From assembly GCA_022478985.1 (NCBI GenBank), contig JAKSZP010000011.1, forward strand, positions 186,001 through 250,000: a stretch of 64,000 nucleotides of DNA. The letters run 5' to 3'. The notes under the pieces are model-generated. The model was not told the origin of the DNA. It was given only the letters and a program-made list of their open reading frames with translations, and did no database searches. Source of the DNA: Massospora cicadina. Its lineage: Eukaryota; Entomophthoromycota; Entomophthoromycetes; Entomophthorales; Entomophthoraceae. The position numbers were made by a program, and so were the translations under genes. Position 1 is the first letter of the stretch, and each line of letters opens with the position of its first letter. Below, in pieces: positions 37,135 to 48,713 of this stretch.

Positions 37135-38040
37135 AAAGATATGGCTATGACATTATTTGAAAAGTATCGAGATATTTTTGTATATGATGATTATGATTTA
37201 AGGTGCGCTCAAGGGGTAGTACATCAGATAGATATGGGGGATCACCCTCGCATTTGATTGCAACCTATTAGATGATCAAAACTGGCGGAAGATGTTGTCT
37301 CCAATGAGGTGGATAAACTTATCATGCAAAGGATGCTATAGTCATCAAATAGTCCATGGGCATCACCTGTGCTCATTGTAAAGAAAAAAGATGGCTCAAA
37401 TTGAGTATTTATTGACTATTGCAAACTCAATAATGTAACAAAGAAGAATTCCTACCCTCTTCCACAGATTGATGATGTATTAGATTGATTGGGTAGGGCG
37501 AATTGTTTTCTGTCATGGATCTGATCTTGGGGTACTGGCAGATCAAATAGTCATCAGTGGAACAGGAGAAATGCGCGATCATCACTTTGAGAGGGTTATT
37601 CCAGATAACACGCATGCCACAAGGGTTGTGCAACGCCCCTGCTACATTCCAGCATTCCATGGATACAATTTTTAGGTGTTTTAAGCTGTCCTGCGTCTTA
37701 TTTTACCTTGATAAATTAATGTGTTCTCACGGACATTTACAGAGCACCTTGCACAGTTGGAACAAGTGTTTCAGCGCCTCGCAGCCACTAATATCAAAAT
37801 TAAGCCTCAGAAGTGCCATTTATTTAAAGAACGCTTAGAATACCTCAGGTTTTTCATGTAAACCAATGGTCTTAAACTGCAGCCAGCTAAATTGGAAGTG
37901 ATAGGCAAGATGACTCGCCTAGGTAATAGTGGGACATTTAAGTGTTTCTGGGGATGGTTGGGTATTACCAATGGTTCATTCCCAATTTCAGTTGTATTGG
38001 GGCCCCGCTTTTTGAGTTGCTAAAGAAAACTGTTTCTTTT
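37135..38040 (+). pseudogene. Gyp-1 reverse transcriptase (heavily broken)
   Basis: Pieces in three frames: FEKYRDIFVYDDYDL (37,150), [18 protein letters not shown] (about 37,350-37,400), FIDYCKLNNVTKKNSYPLPQ (about 37,410-37,465), FQITRMPQGLCNAPATFQHS (37,600-37,660) and VLFYLDKLMCSHG, where YLDD has become YLDK. Gyp-2 gives the same order in a clearer form. Confidence 0.75.
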
Positions 38041-38042
38041 GA

Positions 38043-38680
38043 TTGGACAGAATGATGCCAGAATGCTTTCGATGTGTTGCGACTGCATCAGCAAGTTCAC
38101 CCATTTTGCAATATCCCAACTTTGACATACAGTTCATAGTTCAAACGGACGCATCCCTTGCTGCTATAGGGGCAGTATTATCCCAGAAGGACGATGATGG
38201 CATGGAGTATCCTGTCACATTCTGTAGTCAAAGCTTAAACTGTCACAAACAAAACTACACCGTGTCTGAGTGTGAGTGTCTAGCAGTGATCTACGCTTAC
38301 AAACAGTTTTGGGTATATTTACATGAGGTAAAATTTCAAGTAAAGATGGATCACGCTCCCTTGTACTGGCTACAGAAATTTCATGAACCGGAAAAATGGC
38401 TCACACGTTGGACTCTGAAGCTCCAAGTGTATGATTTTGAGATTATACACCGCCCAGGAGCAAAACATCAAAATGCAGATTGTCTTTATTGTCTGATAAT
38501 GGTCACTATCACGGCAGATTTAGCTTTCATAATGTACAAGAAGGTGGTGGCGAACAAATACCAGGATGAGCCGCTGCAGGTGATCAAGGTATTAGATGGA
38601 CTCAAGGAGGATACTTTCCCATCTGGGGAAGAACTTTATAAGCAGATTGGAGACTCAATGCTGAGTTTCCCTAAACCTTT
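38043..38680 (+). pseudogene. Gyp-1 RNase H and linker
   Basis: A long open frame (38,043-38,759) encodes VQTDASLAAIGAVLSQKDDD, YTVSECECLAVIYAYKQFWV, MDHAPLYWLQ and IIHRPGAKHQNADCL. The D of TDAS, the E of ECECLAV and the D of MDHA are kept, so the catalytic acids of RNase H look intact in this segment. Confidence 0.8.
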
Positions 38681-39750
38681 GTCTAGACCCTCAATGATTA
38701 TGGATGCACATCAGGCTGTAAGACATGGAGGATTGCGGAAAACGCTGGAGTTCTTGTGACCTCAATACTATTGGGAGAGCATGCATTATGACGTATTGGA
38801 AACAGTTAGTTGTTGCCATCAATGTCAAGTGGAAAAGCCTTTCCACAAGAAGACCACATACCATCTGGTTAAACCCCAGTTCTCCTGGCACACCGTTTCC
38901 ATTGATGTAGTGGGACCTCTGCTGACTAGCACCAATTGATCCAAGTATATAATTGTTGCCATTGATCATTTGACCCGATGAGTGGAGTCCAGGGCTATTA
39001 GCGACTTGGCCGCGGTCACCACCGCCAAGTTTATTATGGAGTGTGTTATACAGCGACACGACTGCCCACAGTTCATTATGAAAGATAATGGAAAACTTCA
39101 CTTTGCATATCCTGCCAAAGTTGAATGAGTTGATGGTGATCCAAGGGGTTTTGAACATCCCCTATCATCCAGAATCAAATGGAATGGTGGAGCAGGTAAA
39201 TGGAACCCTAGTGAACATACTCTGCAAATTTGTAAAGGATTGACCCTTGGAATGGAGTGCCCTTCTCCCTACAGCTGTGTTCGCATATAATATCAACTAT
39301 CATTCATCCACTGGTAAGGCCCATTTCAACTGTTGTATGGTCGACATCCAGCTCTACCCACCTTGCTTTATTTGTGTGTAGAGGACACTGGTGGTGTGGA
39401 TCCCCAGCGATATTTGAAGACTCTTATGGATACATTGATCAAGCTGCAAACAGAAGCTTACTCAACCAGTTTGGTCAAGAAGATTTGCAATAAGGCAGCC
39501 AATCAGAAGAGACAGAGCGGACTCCCACTGTTTGCTGTAGAACACCATGTTTTAATCCATGACCAGCACGGATTTGGGCGGAAAAACAAGCTCTCCAACA
39601 TCTGGGCCAGCCCATTTGAGATAATTGAGAAGAATGGCATGGATGTCTACACTATCAAGGAACCTGCGGGGGGTCAGATATCAACCAAGTTTACACAAAG
39701 TTCCTCTAAGCATATAAATAGTAAGAGCATATTGTCCATTCAAAGGGGGG
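38680..39750 (+). pseudogene. Gyp-1 integrase (broken)
   Basis: The zinc-binding part has HQAVRHGGLRKTLEFL, then CCHQCQVEKPF. The core has WHTVSIDVVGPL with the first Asp, YIIVAIDHLTR, QFIMKDNG with the second Asp, and YHPESNGMVEQVNGTL with the Glu. All three catalytic acids are therefore coded, but stops near 38,758, 38,938 and 39,125 and frame changes prevent translation. The C-terminus (39,333-39,773) has FGRKNKLSNIWASPFEIIEK, the GPY/F-like module. No chromodomain. Confidence 0.8.
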
Positions 39751-39754
39751 GTAA

Positions 39755-40233
39755 TGTCAGGAAGTTGATATGACTGGATGACATGCTACCCATACCAGCA
39801 GATTGGATGGGAAATCAAGACGAGTCTCAAGATTTACAGAAAAGGGTATAAAAATTATAATTAATCAAAATGATGACCCTTCAGTGAATTGAAGGGAATT
39901 ACGCTGAGATTCAATATAAATGAGAGCTTCTAGAAAAGGGAAGACAAATAGAAGACTACCAATATGAGGATGCATCCAGCTTGAGGAACTGAGATATAAA
40001 GAGTCACATGGAGGATTGAATAAAAGGTCTTTTTCTGTGATTAGGTGGTTTTAAATAAGTCTGCGATTTGTATTATATAATAAAGATCAAAATAAGGGGC
40101 GATAGCTCCATATATAGTTTATTGAGTTTTATTTAAGTTGATGATCTTCATATCATCCAATTTGGTTGCTCAGTGGCTAATACCCTGTGCAAACTGACTC
40201 AGTGAAATTAAGCCTATATGCTGAGAATTAACA
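39755..40233 (+). repeat. Gyp-1 3' LTR
   Basis: Partner of 25,579-26,054. It is preceded by a polypurine tract at 39,741-39,754 and followed by CCGCT, which matches CCACT left of the 5' LTR at four of five bases. Confidence 0.9.
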
Positions 40234-40620
40234 CCGCTCTTATAACTGATAAAAATACACATAAATTATCTTCTGCAAAAGCACACATATTGGCATTAAC
40301 TTTTGGTAAAATTTTTCAACCCCCTGAGTGTGGCAAAGTATGATTGGGGACAGCCAAGGATTCACAAAGGTCATATGGTAATAAGAATTTGGAGATTATT
40401 CTCCACAGGAGCTTATAAAAGGTACATTTATATATATACTTTCTGTTAAAAATGGCGTTTGTGGGCTTCAAAGGCACCATAGCCAATTTGATAACCATCT
40501 GTAAATCATTATCCATTACCAATATTCCAAGACCCCCTTCTGCTAAGGGTTCACATCATTTTATTAAAAAGAGTTTTAGAACATGAAGTTTAACAGATAA
40601 ATTTCAAAATAAAAAAGTCA
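40234..40620 (-). pseudogene. Possible LINE ORF2 fragment
   Basis: The minus strand reads AEGGLGILVMDNDLQ and then a basic aromatic stretch (frame 40,522-40,316). GG[LM]G[IL]-x-D is where LINE-A and LINE-B have GGMGLLDF and GGMGLIDF. It is short and weak, and could also be the upstream continuation of Chromo-1 that Gyp-1 split. Confidence 0.3.
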
Positions 40621-40626
40621 GAAATA

Positions 40627-40870
40627 GACCCCTGCCAACCTTCATGTTTTCTTGAGAGCAAAGGCATGGCACCAGAAGATGCCAACTTTTTTAAAAAGTT
40701 GGGCCTTCTGAGAGTGGTTTTTATAGGGGAGGTTGCAGGTGAAACAACCCCAAAAATATGGACAATACATTCAATTAGTAAACTGGGGCTAGACCCCTAC
40801 CAACCCTTGAGTTTCCCCCAAGAGAGAAGATGTGGCACTGGAAGATGCCACACTTTTTTTAAAAAAAACC
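40627..40870 (+). repeat. Two imperfect direct repeats, about 166 bases apart
   Basis: GACCCCTGCCAACCTTCA... (40,627-40,705) recurs as GACCCCTACCAACCCTTGA... (40,793-40,870). Both include GGCA[CT]..GAAGATGCCA followed by an A/T run. Probably a local duplication of a repeat unit. Confidence 0.6.
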
Positions 40871-41990
40871 TTAGCCTAGTTTGGGTTTTAGTTAAATTTG
40901 AGGGGCAGTCTTTATAGGCTAATTAGTATTAGTTGACGGTAGCACCAGCGGAATCTCTTAGTTTTCTTATTCCCTAAGGTAATCTCAATGTAAATAACGT
41001 CATTGAGGCAATCTTTGTTCATAAAAACAGTAAAATCTCTAGTCAGTGCTAGGCAATCTCTTGATGAAATTGGCATCATCAAAATTATCTTTGCTAAATA
41101 TGCAGGAAAATCTCCGCTTTTTGTAAAGGCAATCTCTAGATAAATCTAGGCAAAAATAATGACAAAAGATTTATTAGATGAATAATAATTTTATTAATAA
41201 TTAAATGGTACTTTAAATAGTATTAGAATAGAATCAAGAATAAAATAAAATAAAACAAAGGAAGGGGGTATTCCAGATGGTAAGAGATAGGCTTATACAA
41301 CGTGTAAAGGTTAATATAGATTTGGGAATGTAAAAGGTAAAGGCACAGTAAGGTTCATGGTTGGAGTAGAACAGGCTTCATCTTTGAGATCTTGACTGAG
41401 ATAATGGTAACACATTTAAGTGATTTCCATTATATGAATAGGGAATCCAACAGATAGAAAGGTAGAATAAGTGACTAAATGCATAATATGTGGCGTGAGG
41501 TGGTTTATGAAGTGGGTAGAGGAGTTAAACACTGAATACATCCTCAAGCCTGATAGCGGGATGAATAGTAACTCAGATAGGGCATTCTTCCCTATCTTAT
41601 CAGCCTGTGAGCATTAATTGGCTATTCATATCTAATTTGATTAACTGTGAATTTGGCACTATTAGCTGTTCAATGCTAGATAAATTAAGATTAATAATTT
41701 CAGGCCTTAAACCTAATAATTTATCAATTATTAAATTATTATTAAATATGCTGAAACTTTCTTAATAAATAATTATATCATGAGCCCAAGTTTGAGGCTT
41801 CACACCTACTAGAGTGAAGCCTGACACCTTTCAAGGGCGTTTTTTATAGGGGTCTCCACTACTGACACCTGCAGCTAAATTAGTGGAACCCCCTTCAGTT
41901 TGGTTGGAGACTTTACAAAGAAGGTAGCCAATCATTGGATCAGAGGAGGCAAGTGGAGACCACCATACCTGAATGCCCACTGACTAGATA
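40871..41990. other. AT-rich region, nothing recognised
   Basis: No coding, tRNA or repeat signal, apart from short variants of GGCAATCTCT at 41,048-41,140. Confidence 0.4.
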
Positions 41991-41997
41991 ATCAGGC

Positions 41998-42491
41998 TTA
42001 TTTTTGAAATGACTTTCTGAAAATGTCAAAACAATGAGGGCCTGGACCAACCAAATTATATAAATAGGCCCCATAATCATCCAAAATGACTGGGCACATA
42101 GAACCCATGGAAGATTTTGGAGGAGGTAAATGTGGATTGCCCAGTTTCAAGATGGCGTTCCAAACCTTATATTGCCCAGTTGAAGTCACTGAGTGAAACC
42201 CAACGCAGCACTTAATGCATAAGAAGGTGAGTAAGGGCTGGTTTTACTAAATTTGATACAAGTTTTCAAAATAGAAGCCTGGGTAGTGGAACCTTGAATG
42301 ACTCAAACTCACCAAATACTTGCAGGAAGGGCAGGAGCCCTTCCACGTGCAGTAAAAACAAGTTGAGCTGGGACATCTTCAAAAAAAACAATAACGCCAT
42401 TTTGGGAAGCCAAGTAACCATGGCAAATAGACAATGCACTTAATTTAGTTGTATGAAAGAATCTCACACAAAAAATACCCATAAGTATCAA
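41998..42491 (-). pseudogene. Two short minus-strand frames, possible transposon ORF remnant
   Basis: Frames 42,491-42,309 (MILMGIFCVRFFHTTKLSAL) and 42,189-41,998 (MTSTGQYKVWNAILKLGNPH) share direction with the NA-1-like remnant at 43.2-44.9 kb. The first is loosely reminiscent of LINE ORF1 N-terminal segments. No diagnostic motif. Confidence 0.3.
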
Positions 42492-43194
42492 ATATGGTTA
42501 GTCATCTAATTAAGAATAGTGACTATAGCTCTTTAAAAACTTTTATTGAAATTTGGGGGAAATTCCCCCACTTTGCAAGAGGCAAATTTTTACATAACTT
42601 GTATATAAAAATAGGATGCTTCTATGAAGATGTAAATGGCAAGGCCTTCAAAAGGTATTATTGGTAAGAAAAATAATAATAGTTTATTAAAAGTAGAAGA
42701 GATGACCAACAGAAAATTTATCAGGAGAAATTTTTTAGGAAAAATGGGAATATGGCCCTTGATCAATTTATTAAGGCTAAAATTGATTCTGAATAATAAA
42801 ACAAGAATACCACTGATGGTATTTCTATAGCTCAAGTACACGCAAACTTGAGACTTTGATACCAGTTGAGCACTAACATCTTTAGTAATAAAAAGAAAGT
42901 AAATAAATTAAACTACATGTTTACAAATTAAATATAATGAACTGTCATAATTTAAACTATTATGTGAAATCTTCAGCCCCATTGATGCAACATCTTGAAC
43001 CCCATAATGTGATTCCTGGGGATTAACCTGAATCAGCTTGGCCTTAACACAGCGTTTTTTCACTGTATGTTTGAGTTCAGGGAGGGCGGCAACTTGACTC
43101 CTTTAGCCTTGCTCATTTTCTCCTTGTCCTTGCAATTCACTATAGAAATCATGACATGAAAAATGATAGTGAGACATCAAAAACTGCTTATTTA

Positions 43195-44900
43195 GCCCAT
43201 GGCAGAAGGGGAGGGGGATTAGGGCGCATCCTCAGCTGAATCTTTTTTACCTAGATTAAGGTATGTGCAAATGCAGAGGGCAAGGGCGTAGTGGCTTCAG
43301 CCATATACAGGTTGATATTGGCTAATGGCAGAATATCAAAAAATAAGCTTGCAATGATTGGCGCCAATATAGATAGCAATAGCTTTTTGGCTTAGATGTA
43401 GGCGTTAGTAAGCTTGTTAATGTAGCAACTTGGTGTGGGTAATATTTTATTTTGGGTTCTGCGCTACCACTGCCATGTTTTGGATGGTTTTATTGTCTTT
43501 TTACACTTATTTATAGATGTTGCTTTCCCAGAGGGGCTAAGCTAGATGTAATATTAGGAAAAGATACTTGCTACATGAAGCACCATCAACATGGCAACAG
43601 CTTTGTGGAGGGGATGGAAGTTAGGCAAGGCATCCACTTCCATATCAAGCTGTTGGTCACTTCAGAATAATGCGTCATTTGCCTGGGGGCATAGAAATGA
43701 GAGGGAATTGAGCGTTGTATTTGGAATTTAAAAATTGTTTGAGGTGGAGATAAAATAGTTCAACAAAATACCTGAACCAAAAGCCTCAGCAAATACACCA
43801 CAAGGTTTCTAGTTAAATTGTACTGGGGCATTGACATAAGGTTGAGGCTTGGATGATAGTAGGACAAAGCTTGGGAATGAACCATAGTCTAAGCTGCTTC
43901 CAAATTGGCTTTGGTATTTTCAGTTTTGGGTTGAGGAGGGGCCTGATTTGCTGATGTGTGAGCTACAGCAACAGGCTTTGGGGAGGGGGGTAGGATTGTA
44001 CCCCAGACAGAAAACATCATGGGGACCGTGGTGGATTAGACTCCAGCAGATGTAGGCTCAAAGCTGGCGGAAGATATAAGGGAAGAGCACCTACATTTTA
44101 AATAATTTAACTCAAAACAGGATGGACAGATAGTCCGCCCACCCTCCATGTAGTACCATAAAAGATGATTGGGGACAGAGGGGATAACGGTGCAAAGTAG
44201 AATTGGTAGGATTATTTTATTTTTTTAGGGTATATTGTGGCAGATACAGAAGGCCCATAGAGATGGGTGTCCCATTTAAGACCACAAACTGTAAAATGAG
44301 TTGGAGCTAAAGGCTGCCAATCCAACCATCAGCTCCTTGTGGAAAATTTTGGGGGAAAGTGAACGGGCAAACCAGTAGATTGAATTACTATAGTGGTTTT
44401 CACTGGTAGCTGAGTATGAGTTTTTGAGAGAAAAGTGCCCTGGAATACCAGGGGCACAGTCACTGTAGTTTCAGCATTAGCTTTTCAAATAGATCCCCAA
44501 TTAAAATACTTCACATATAAAAGTAATCAATAAATTTGGCAGGCTCTATTACCTCCTACACTACTTTAAAAATTGGTTTATTGGAATTTGGGAACATTTT
44601 CCCATATTAAACCAAAAGGTTATTTGAATATGCTCCAGTGGAGCACCAGGGTAAATGAGGCACTACTTGGAAGCATGCAAGGTGGGGGTCAAGTTTTTGG
44701 AAGTAACAAATTGATCCAAGGATTTTGAAGGACTAAATGACTCAGTACAATTGCGTTTTATGTGAGGCAGAAGATGTTAGGGGTTGCACCTCTGCCCACA
44801 CTGGAGCATCTGGTGGGGGAGCCAAGGACATATAGGTTTGAATGGGATGGTGGAAATTCAAAGTTTTATTTTACTTTTATTTTATTAGAAATTTGCTCAA
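43195..44900 (-). mobile_element. NA-2, decayed relative of NA-1
   Basis: The minus strand encodes LLWYYMEGGRTICPSCFELN (about 44,170-44,110) and ends SPSPSAMG next to a stop at about 43,198. NA-1 has FFWAHIDNSCTVCPSAMSWI and SPSPSAMVG at the matching ends, about 0.9-1.0 kb apart in both. Intervening segments correspond loosely and only in shifting frames. No LINE tail survives below 43,195. The cysteine motif here is a full C-x2-C. Confidence 0.5.
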
Positions 44901-46340
44901 AAGTACATTCAAGTGGGAAAGTTCTAAAGCATATTACTTAAAATTTAAAATAAGAATTACTGTCTATAAAGAAAAAAGAAAATGTATGATATCACTAAAA
45001 TGACCACTCACTAAGGAGAAGATGATTGAAAAGGTTTGATCCAATTGTTATAAGTTAATTATATGATCACAGGTGCATCAATTGAAAATTTGAAAAGTCT
45101 CATTCTTAGATATGTGTGACTTTTTCTCATATAATCAGGCATGTCCAACCATGTTGAAGTCTTAAAATAATCCTGACAATGTGAGTGCTAAGCACACCTT
45201 AGCACCCTTAAACCTCTTCTGGTAAAAAAATAAGCATACTCAATATTTCAGCAGTAATTTTTCTAGTGCTTTGAAATCAATAATACCAAATTGAACAAAA
45301 ATAAAATCAGATATTGTGAAAGAAGTTATTCTATTATTAAAAATATAAATAGTATATATAGGAAATGAGAAATTTTAGGGTGTTTGAAGTAGGACTTGGT
45401 ATATTATGATTAATTTACCTCTCAAAAGGCAATACTTTTGAATCTTGGTTTCAGGGTTGGTGAAGTCAAGATCTCTAATTCTTGTGGTCTTCTGTGTTCT
45501 CCCCAGATTTTATTGTGAATTTAAGTTCTTTTAAAATATAGCAATTGCCTTTTGGGGCTTAAACTTGACTTCTGTGGCTCCTGGGGCACTTTTGGATGTT
45601 TGGTGGCCTATTCTGTGCCATGAATTGCTGTTGTGAAATTAATTCATCTCTTAATTTGATATGATCTTTTTTGATGGTGTTGTTTTAATGAGGAAATTCT
45701 ATTCAGATGAAGTATTTTTAATTTGTCTGTCATTGGCAGTAGAATGTAGAAGCATAAAAGGAGATCCTCCAGAGACAATGTTTGTGATATTAGGTGCATA
45801 TTCTTTTTGATTAATACTTATACTGGTACATCCTCTGACATCATAATTACCAGCTTTCAAATTATTTTAGCAGCCAGGTGGTATATAAATGCCATCATCA
45901 AGAATTATAGACCAAACAAAGCCTGTAATGAGTCTTTTAATTTATATTAATTATTTTTATCATAGGCCATGCTAGGAGGGTCTTAATTGTTGTCCAGACC
46001 AACTATAGGATTAATACCATTCATATTACTTTTAAAATTTGAAGTTTTTTAAAGGGGTCTTTTCATAGGGTGAGGATTAACCCCTTTAGTTAAGCTTTTC
46101 TCAACAGATGGCTTTTCATAAAGTGATTAGCTTAAAGTTCTGCTTCTAGTTTTAAATAGAAATTGTGCTATAAAAATCTCACTTATAATAATATACTAAT
46201 ATTCATAAATTTACAGAGTTATTTTGAGAAAAAATGCATATCAAAATTATAAGTTTTATAGAAGATTTACTTGTGTTTAGTTGAAAACCCCTGGTTATTA
46301 CTATAAGACTGATTAGAGAGACTGAATGAGTAAAAATGCT
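44901..46340. other. AT-rich region, nothing recognised
   Basis: Short frames only, many A/T runs. Confidence 0.4.
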
Positions 46341-46346
46341 GTCCAA

Positions 46347-46627
46347 GGGGAGGATACCCCAGTGATAGAACATGGACCCTCTACCACTGCCTCCTCAAGT
46401 TTGATCCTAGTAGATGAACTTTGGGTAGGGGATGATTATGACTGTGTTGGCGTTGCACATCAATGCCTTAAATCAAGATAGCAAATAGCAAGGCAGTCCA
46501 TGGATTTTCTGGCCTATTGTACACCATGCATGGAGCTTTTTCAGTTTTTATCTCCTTTCCCACTAATTTGAATTCCCTTCATCAGTGCAGTATCATCTCT
46601 AGGTCAGCCCACTTCAAGTAGAATAAA
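46347..46627 (+). repeat. SINE-A, old copy (plus strand)
   Basis: Begins GGGAGGATACCCCAGTGATA-like (GGGGAGGATACCCCAGTGAT), has B-box-like AAGTTTGATCCTAG, and ends CTAGGTCAGCCCACTTCAAG followed by TAGAATAAAAAAA. It aligns along its length with the reverse complement of 47,665-47,945. Nearly every CG of the younger copy is TG or CA here, as expected of deaminated methylated cytosines. The tRNA-like head implies an RNA polymerase III origin. Confidence 0.8.
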
Positions 46628-47305
46628 AAAATCTGTCCAGTAAAAAAGCATATCTAATTTCAACAAAGCATGTGATATGATACAAGCAATAGAATGAAGC
46701 AAATCAAAGTCAGAGGTGCTGGTAGCACAGGGTAAAAGAAAATATAATTTAGTGGTAAAACAAGTATGTTTTAGTAAAAGCCAGCTTTACAGTATAATGT
46801 AATATTTTTCAATATAAGAAAAAAAACATTTACAAATGCAGTGGTTATATTGAAGTAAGCTAAACTTTAGTCACTTTCTTTGTAGTACTTAGAAAAGTGC
46901 ATGTAAAATTTTCAAGGCAAAAATTTAGCCCTTGGAGTATTATAATGATATAAAATGGGTACAGTGTTATAAACTCAGCACTTTCTATAATATATTCATA
47001 AAGCATGTAAAAAAAGTTAAAAGGGTGGAAGATCTACTGCAATCGGAAATTATCTTTAATTAGTTATATCAAATTTAAAGGAAAGTTATATGAATTAAGT
47101 AATATATATACTTGATTGCAGCATCATTTTTTATGTATATATAGAAGATTTAAAGTAGCTCATTCAAGTATATGCTATATTAAACCTGAAAGTGTAATAG
47201 TTTTATTGTCTAGTTTATTTTACTCTTAAGCATGTAGGGACAGATAGCCTTATTTACCTGAATATAGTATAGTCAAGTGAGGGAAATATAAGAGATTACT
47301 AGCAA

Positions 47306-47563
47306 ATGGAGTGTACTTGCAAGAGGTGCAGCGTTAAGTCAAAAAGTGAAATAAATCTACTAGATGATTTAGGTAATTTGTTTAAGCTAAGCTCAGATAA
47401 ATTTAGTGGCAAAAATGATAGGTCAAAAGGATGTCAATACTGTATTGGGGCATTGATTGAAAAAGGGCTGGACAAAAAAGTTAAGGTGGTGCAGGTAAGG
47501 CTAGTTAAGAACCTTAAGTTATTTTTAATTACAATGCAGTTTAAAAATTCTCAGCTTGGATAG
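47306..47563 (+). CDS. Small cysteine-motif ORF, unknown function
   Basis: MECTCKRCSVKSKSEINLLD starts the frame, and GCQYCIGALIEKG follows about 40 residues on, giving two CxxC pairs as in a small zinc ribbon. I do not recognise the family. GTAAGG at 47,495 and ACAATGCAG ending at 47,539 would make a good 45-base intron, after which the frame ends FKNSQLG. Another lysine-rich stretch (SKAEDLGKVVRSHKLFKHIL) lies just downstream, before the SINE at 47,665. It may be the start of a host gene damaged by that insertion, or chance. Confidence 0.3.
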   Translation: MECTCKRCSVKSKSEINLLDDLGNLFKLSSDKFSGKNDRSKGCQYCIGALIEKGLDKKVKVVQVRLVKNLKLFLITMQFKNSQLG

Positions 47564-47652
47564 ATATGACTACTTATCTAACATTAGCTTAGATTAAAAG
47601 TAAAGCTGAAGATTTAGGTAAAGTTGTTAGATCTCACAAGCTATTTAAGCAT

Positions 47653-47957
47653 ATATTAAAAATTTAAATTTTATTCGAGGTGAGCCGACCTGGGGACGGT
47701 ACCGCACCGATTAGGGAAGTGAAGAAAACGGGAAAGGAGGATAAAACCCGGAAAACCTCCATGCGCGGCGTATGATAGGCCAGGAACTCCATGGACCGCC
47801 TTTGTATTCGCTATCTCGGTTCGGGGCATTGGCGCGCAAAACCAACACAGTCAAAATCGTCCCCTAACCAAAGTCCATTACCGGGATCGAACTCGGGAGG
47901 CAGTGGTAGAGGGTCTATACTCTACCACTGGGGTATCCTCCCATGATATTAAAAATT
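47653..47957 (-). repeat. SINE-A, young copy with target-site duplications
   Basis: The minus strand starts GGGAGGATACCCCAGTGGTA (A-box region) and carries GAGTTCGATCCCGG (B box). A roughly 190-base body follows, and the copy ends CCCCAGGTCGGCTCACCTCG plus AATAAAA. The element spans about 47,665-47,945. Exact 12-base duplications ATATTAAAAATT flank it at 47,653-47,664 and 47,946-47,957. The 3' end matches the LINE-B tail, pointing to LINE-dependent mobilisation. Its CGs are largely intact, so it is the younger of the two copies. Confidence 0.88.
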
Positions 47958-48713
47958 GGCTATCTTTAACACAATTGCTTAATCTTTAGAAAATATGTTT
48001 TGATAGTTAAGCTGATATTGATTTTGACTCAGCTAATGATTACAGTATACCATAAAATTTATTAGCACCTATTTTACTTAGTATCACTATGAATTTACTA
48101 TATATGAGATAAAGAATAAGTCTTACTAATTTGATTTAGACAAATTTGTAAAACTCAGTACATAGATCAAAAATGATTTCCTAGATTTTGAAGTCAACGA
48201 GTTAGGTGGTCTCATATTCAGAATATAATAAAAAAGATAAAAGAAACGAACATAATACTTAATTTAAAATCATTCCTCGAGTGCGTCGTCTCATCTCAGA
48301 TCGCGTACTCTTGAAAAAATTTAAACTAAAAATTATGATTAGATTATATACTTACTCGAGTATAGCGATGGACATTCTTATAGCTGCATAAATAAAATTT
48401 AAGTTGGAGTTGAGTGAAGAATGAAATTTGGCCACCAAGCAAAAGACAGCATAGTTAATTAAATAATTCATTGCTATTGGTCAGTCCCAATTTAACTTGG
48501 AAACAAGCACATACTTATGCGAAGTTTTAGACATTCTACTGTTTAGTCTGACTTCGGTTTAAACCGCGGTGATTTGTCATCAAAGGTCAGGAATCCTTAT
48601 ATACAGCCCCATTAATAAGAAACTTGTTGAAGGCAACTTAGATTTGCAATAAATTGACAATAGATTGGCATATACCGGCTTCTTTAATATACTGTTTTGA
48701 AGCATTATTTGAT

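Larger units (their letters stand above)
25579..40233 (+). mobile_element. Gyp-1, Ty3/gypsy element carrying a nested chromovirus
   Basis: Paired LTRs at 25,579-26,054 and 39,755-40,233 begin TGTTGGGAAG / TGTCAGGAAG and both end GAGAATTAACA. The flanking 5-base sequences are CCACT and CCGCT, a target duplication with one change. A primer-binding site follows the first LTR, and a polypurine tract (CAAAGGGGGGGTAA) precedes the second. Gag, protease, a dUTPase-like segment, reverse transcriptase, RNase H and integrase follow in Ty3/gypsy order. No chromodomain was found. Chromo-2 occupies 29,556-36,877 inside it. With the nested element removed the unit is about 7.3 kb. Confidence 0.9.

Noticed and set aside
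40234..40320. AFAEDN read as a LINE catalytic FADD box
   Set aside because: It lies downstream of the GGLGI motif in the same fragment, the reverse of the order in LINE ORF2, so the match is probably fortuitous.
47665..47945. A functional tRNA gene at the SINE-A head
   Set aside because: A and B boxes are present, but the head continues into a SINE body and LINE tail, with target-site duplications. A cloverleaf with a proper acceptor stem was not found.
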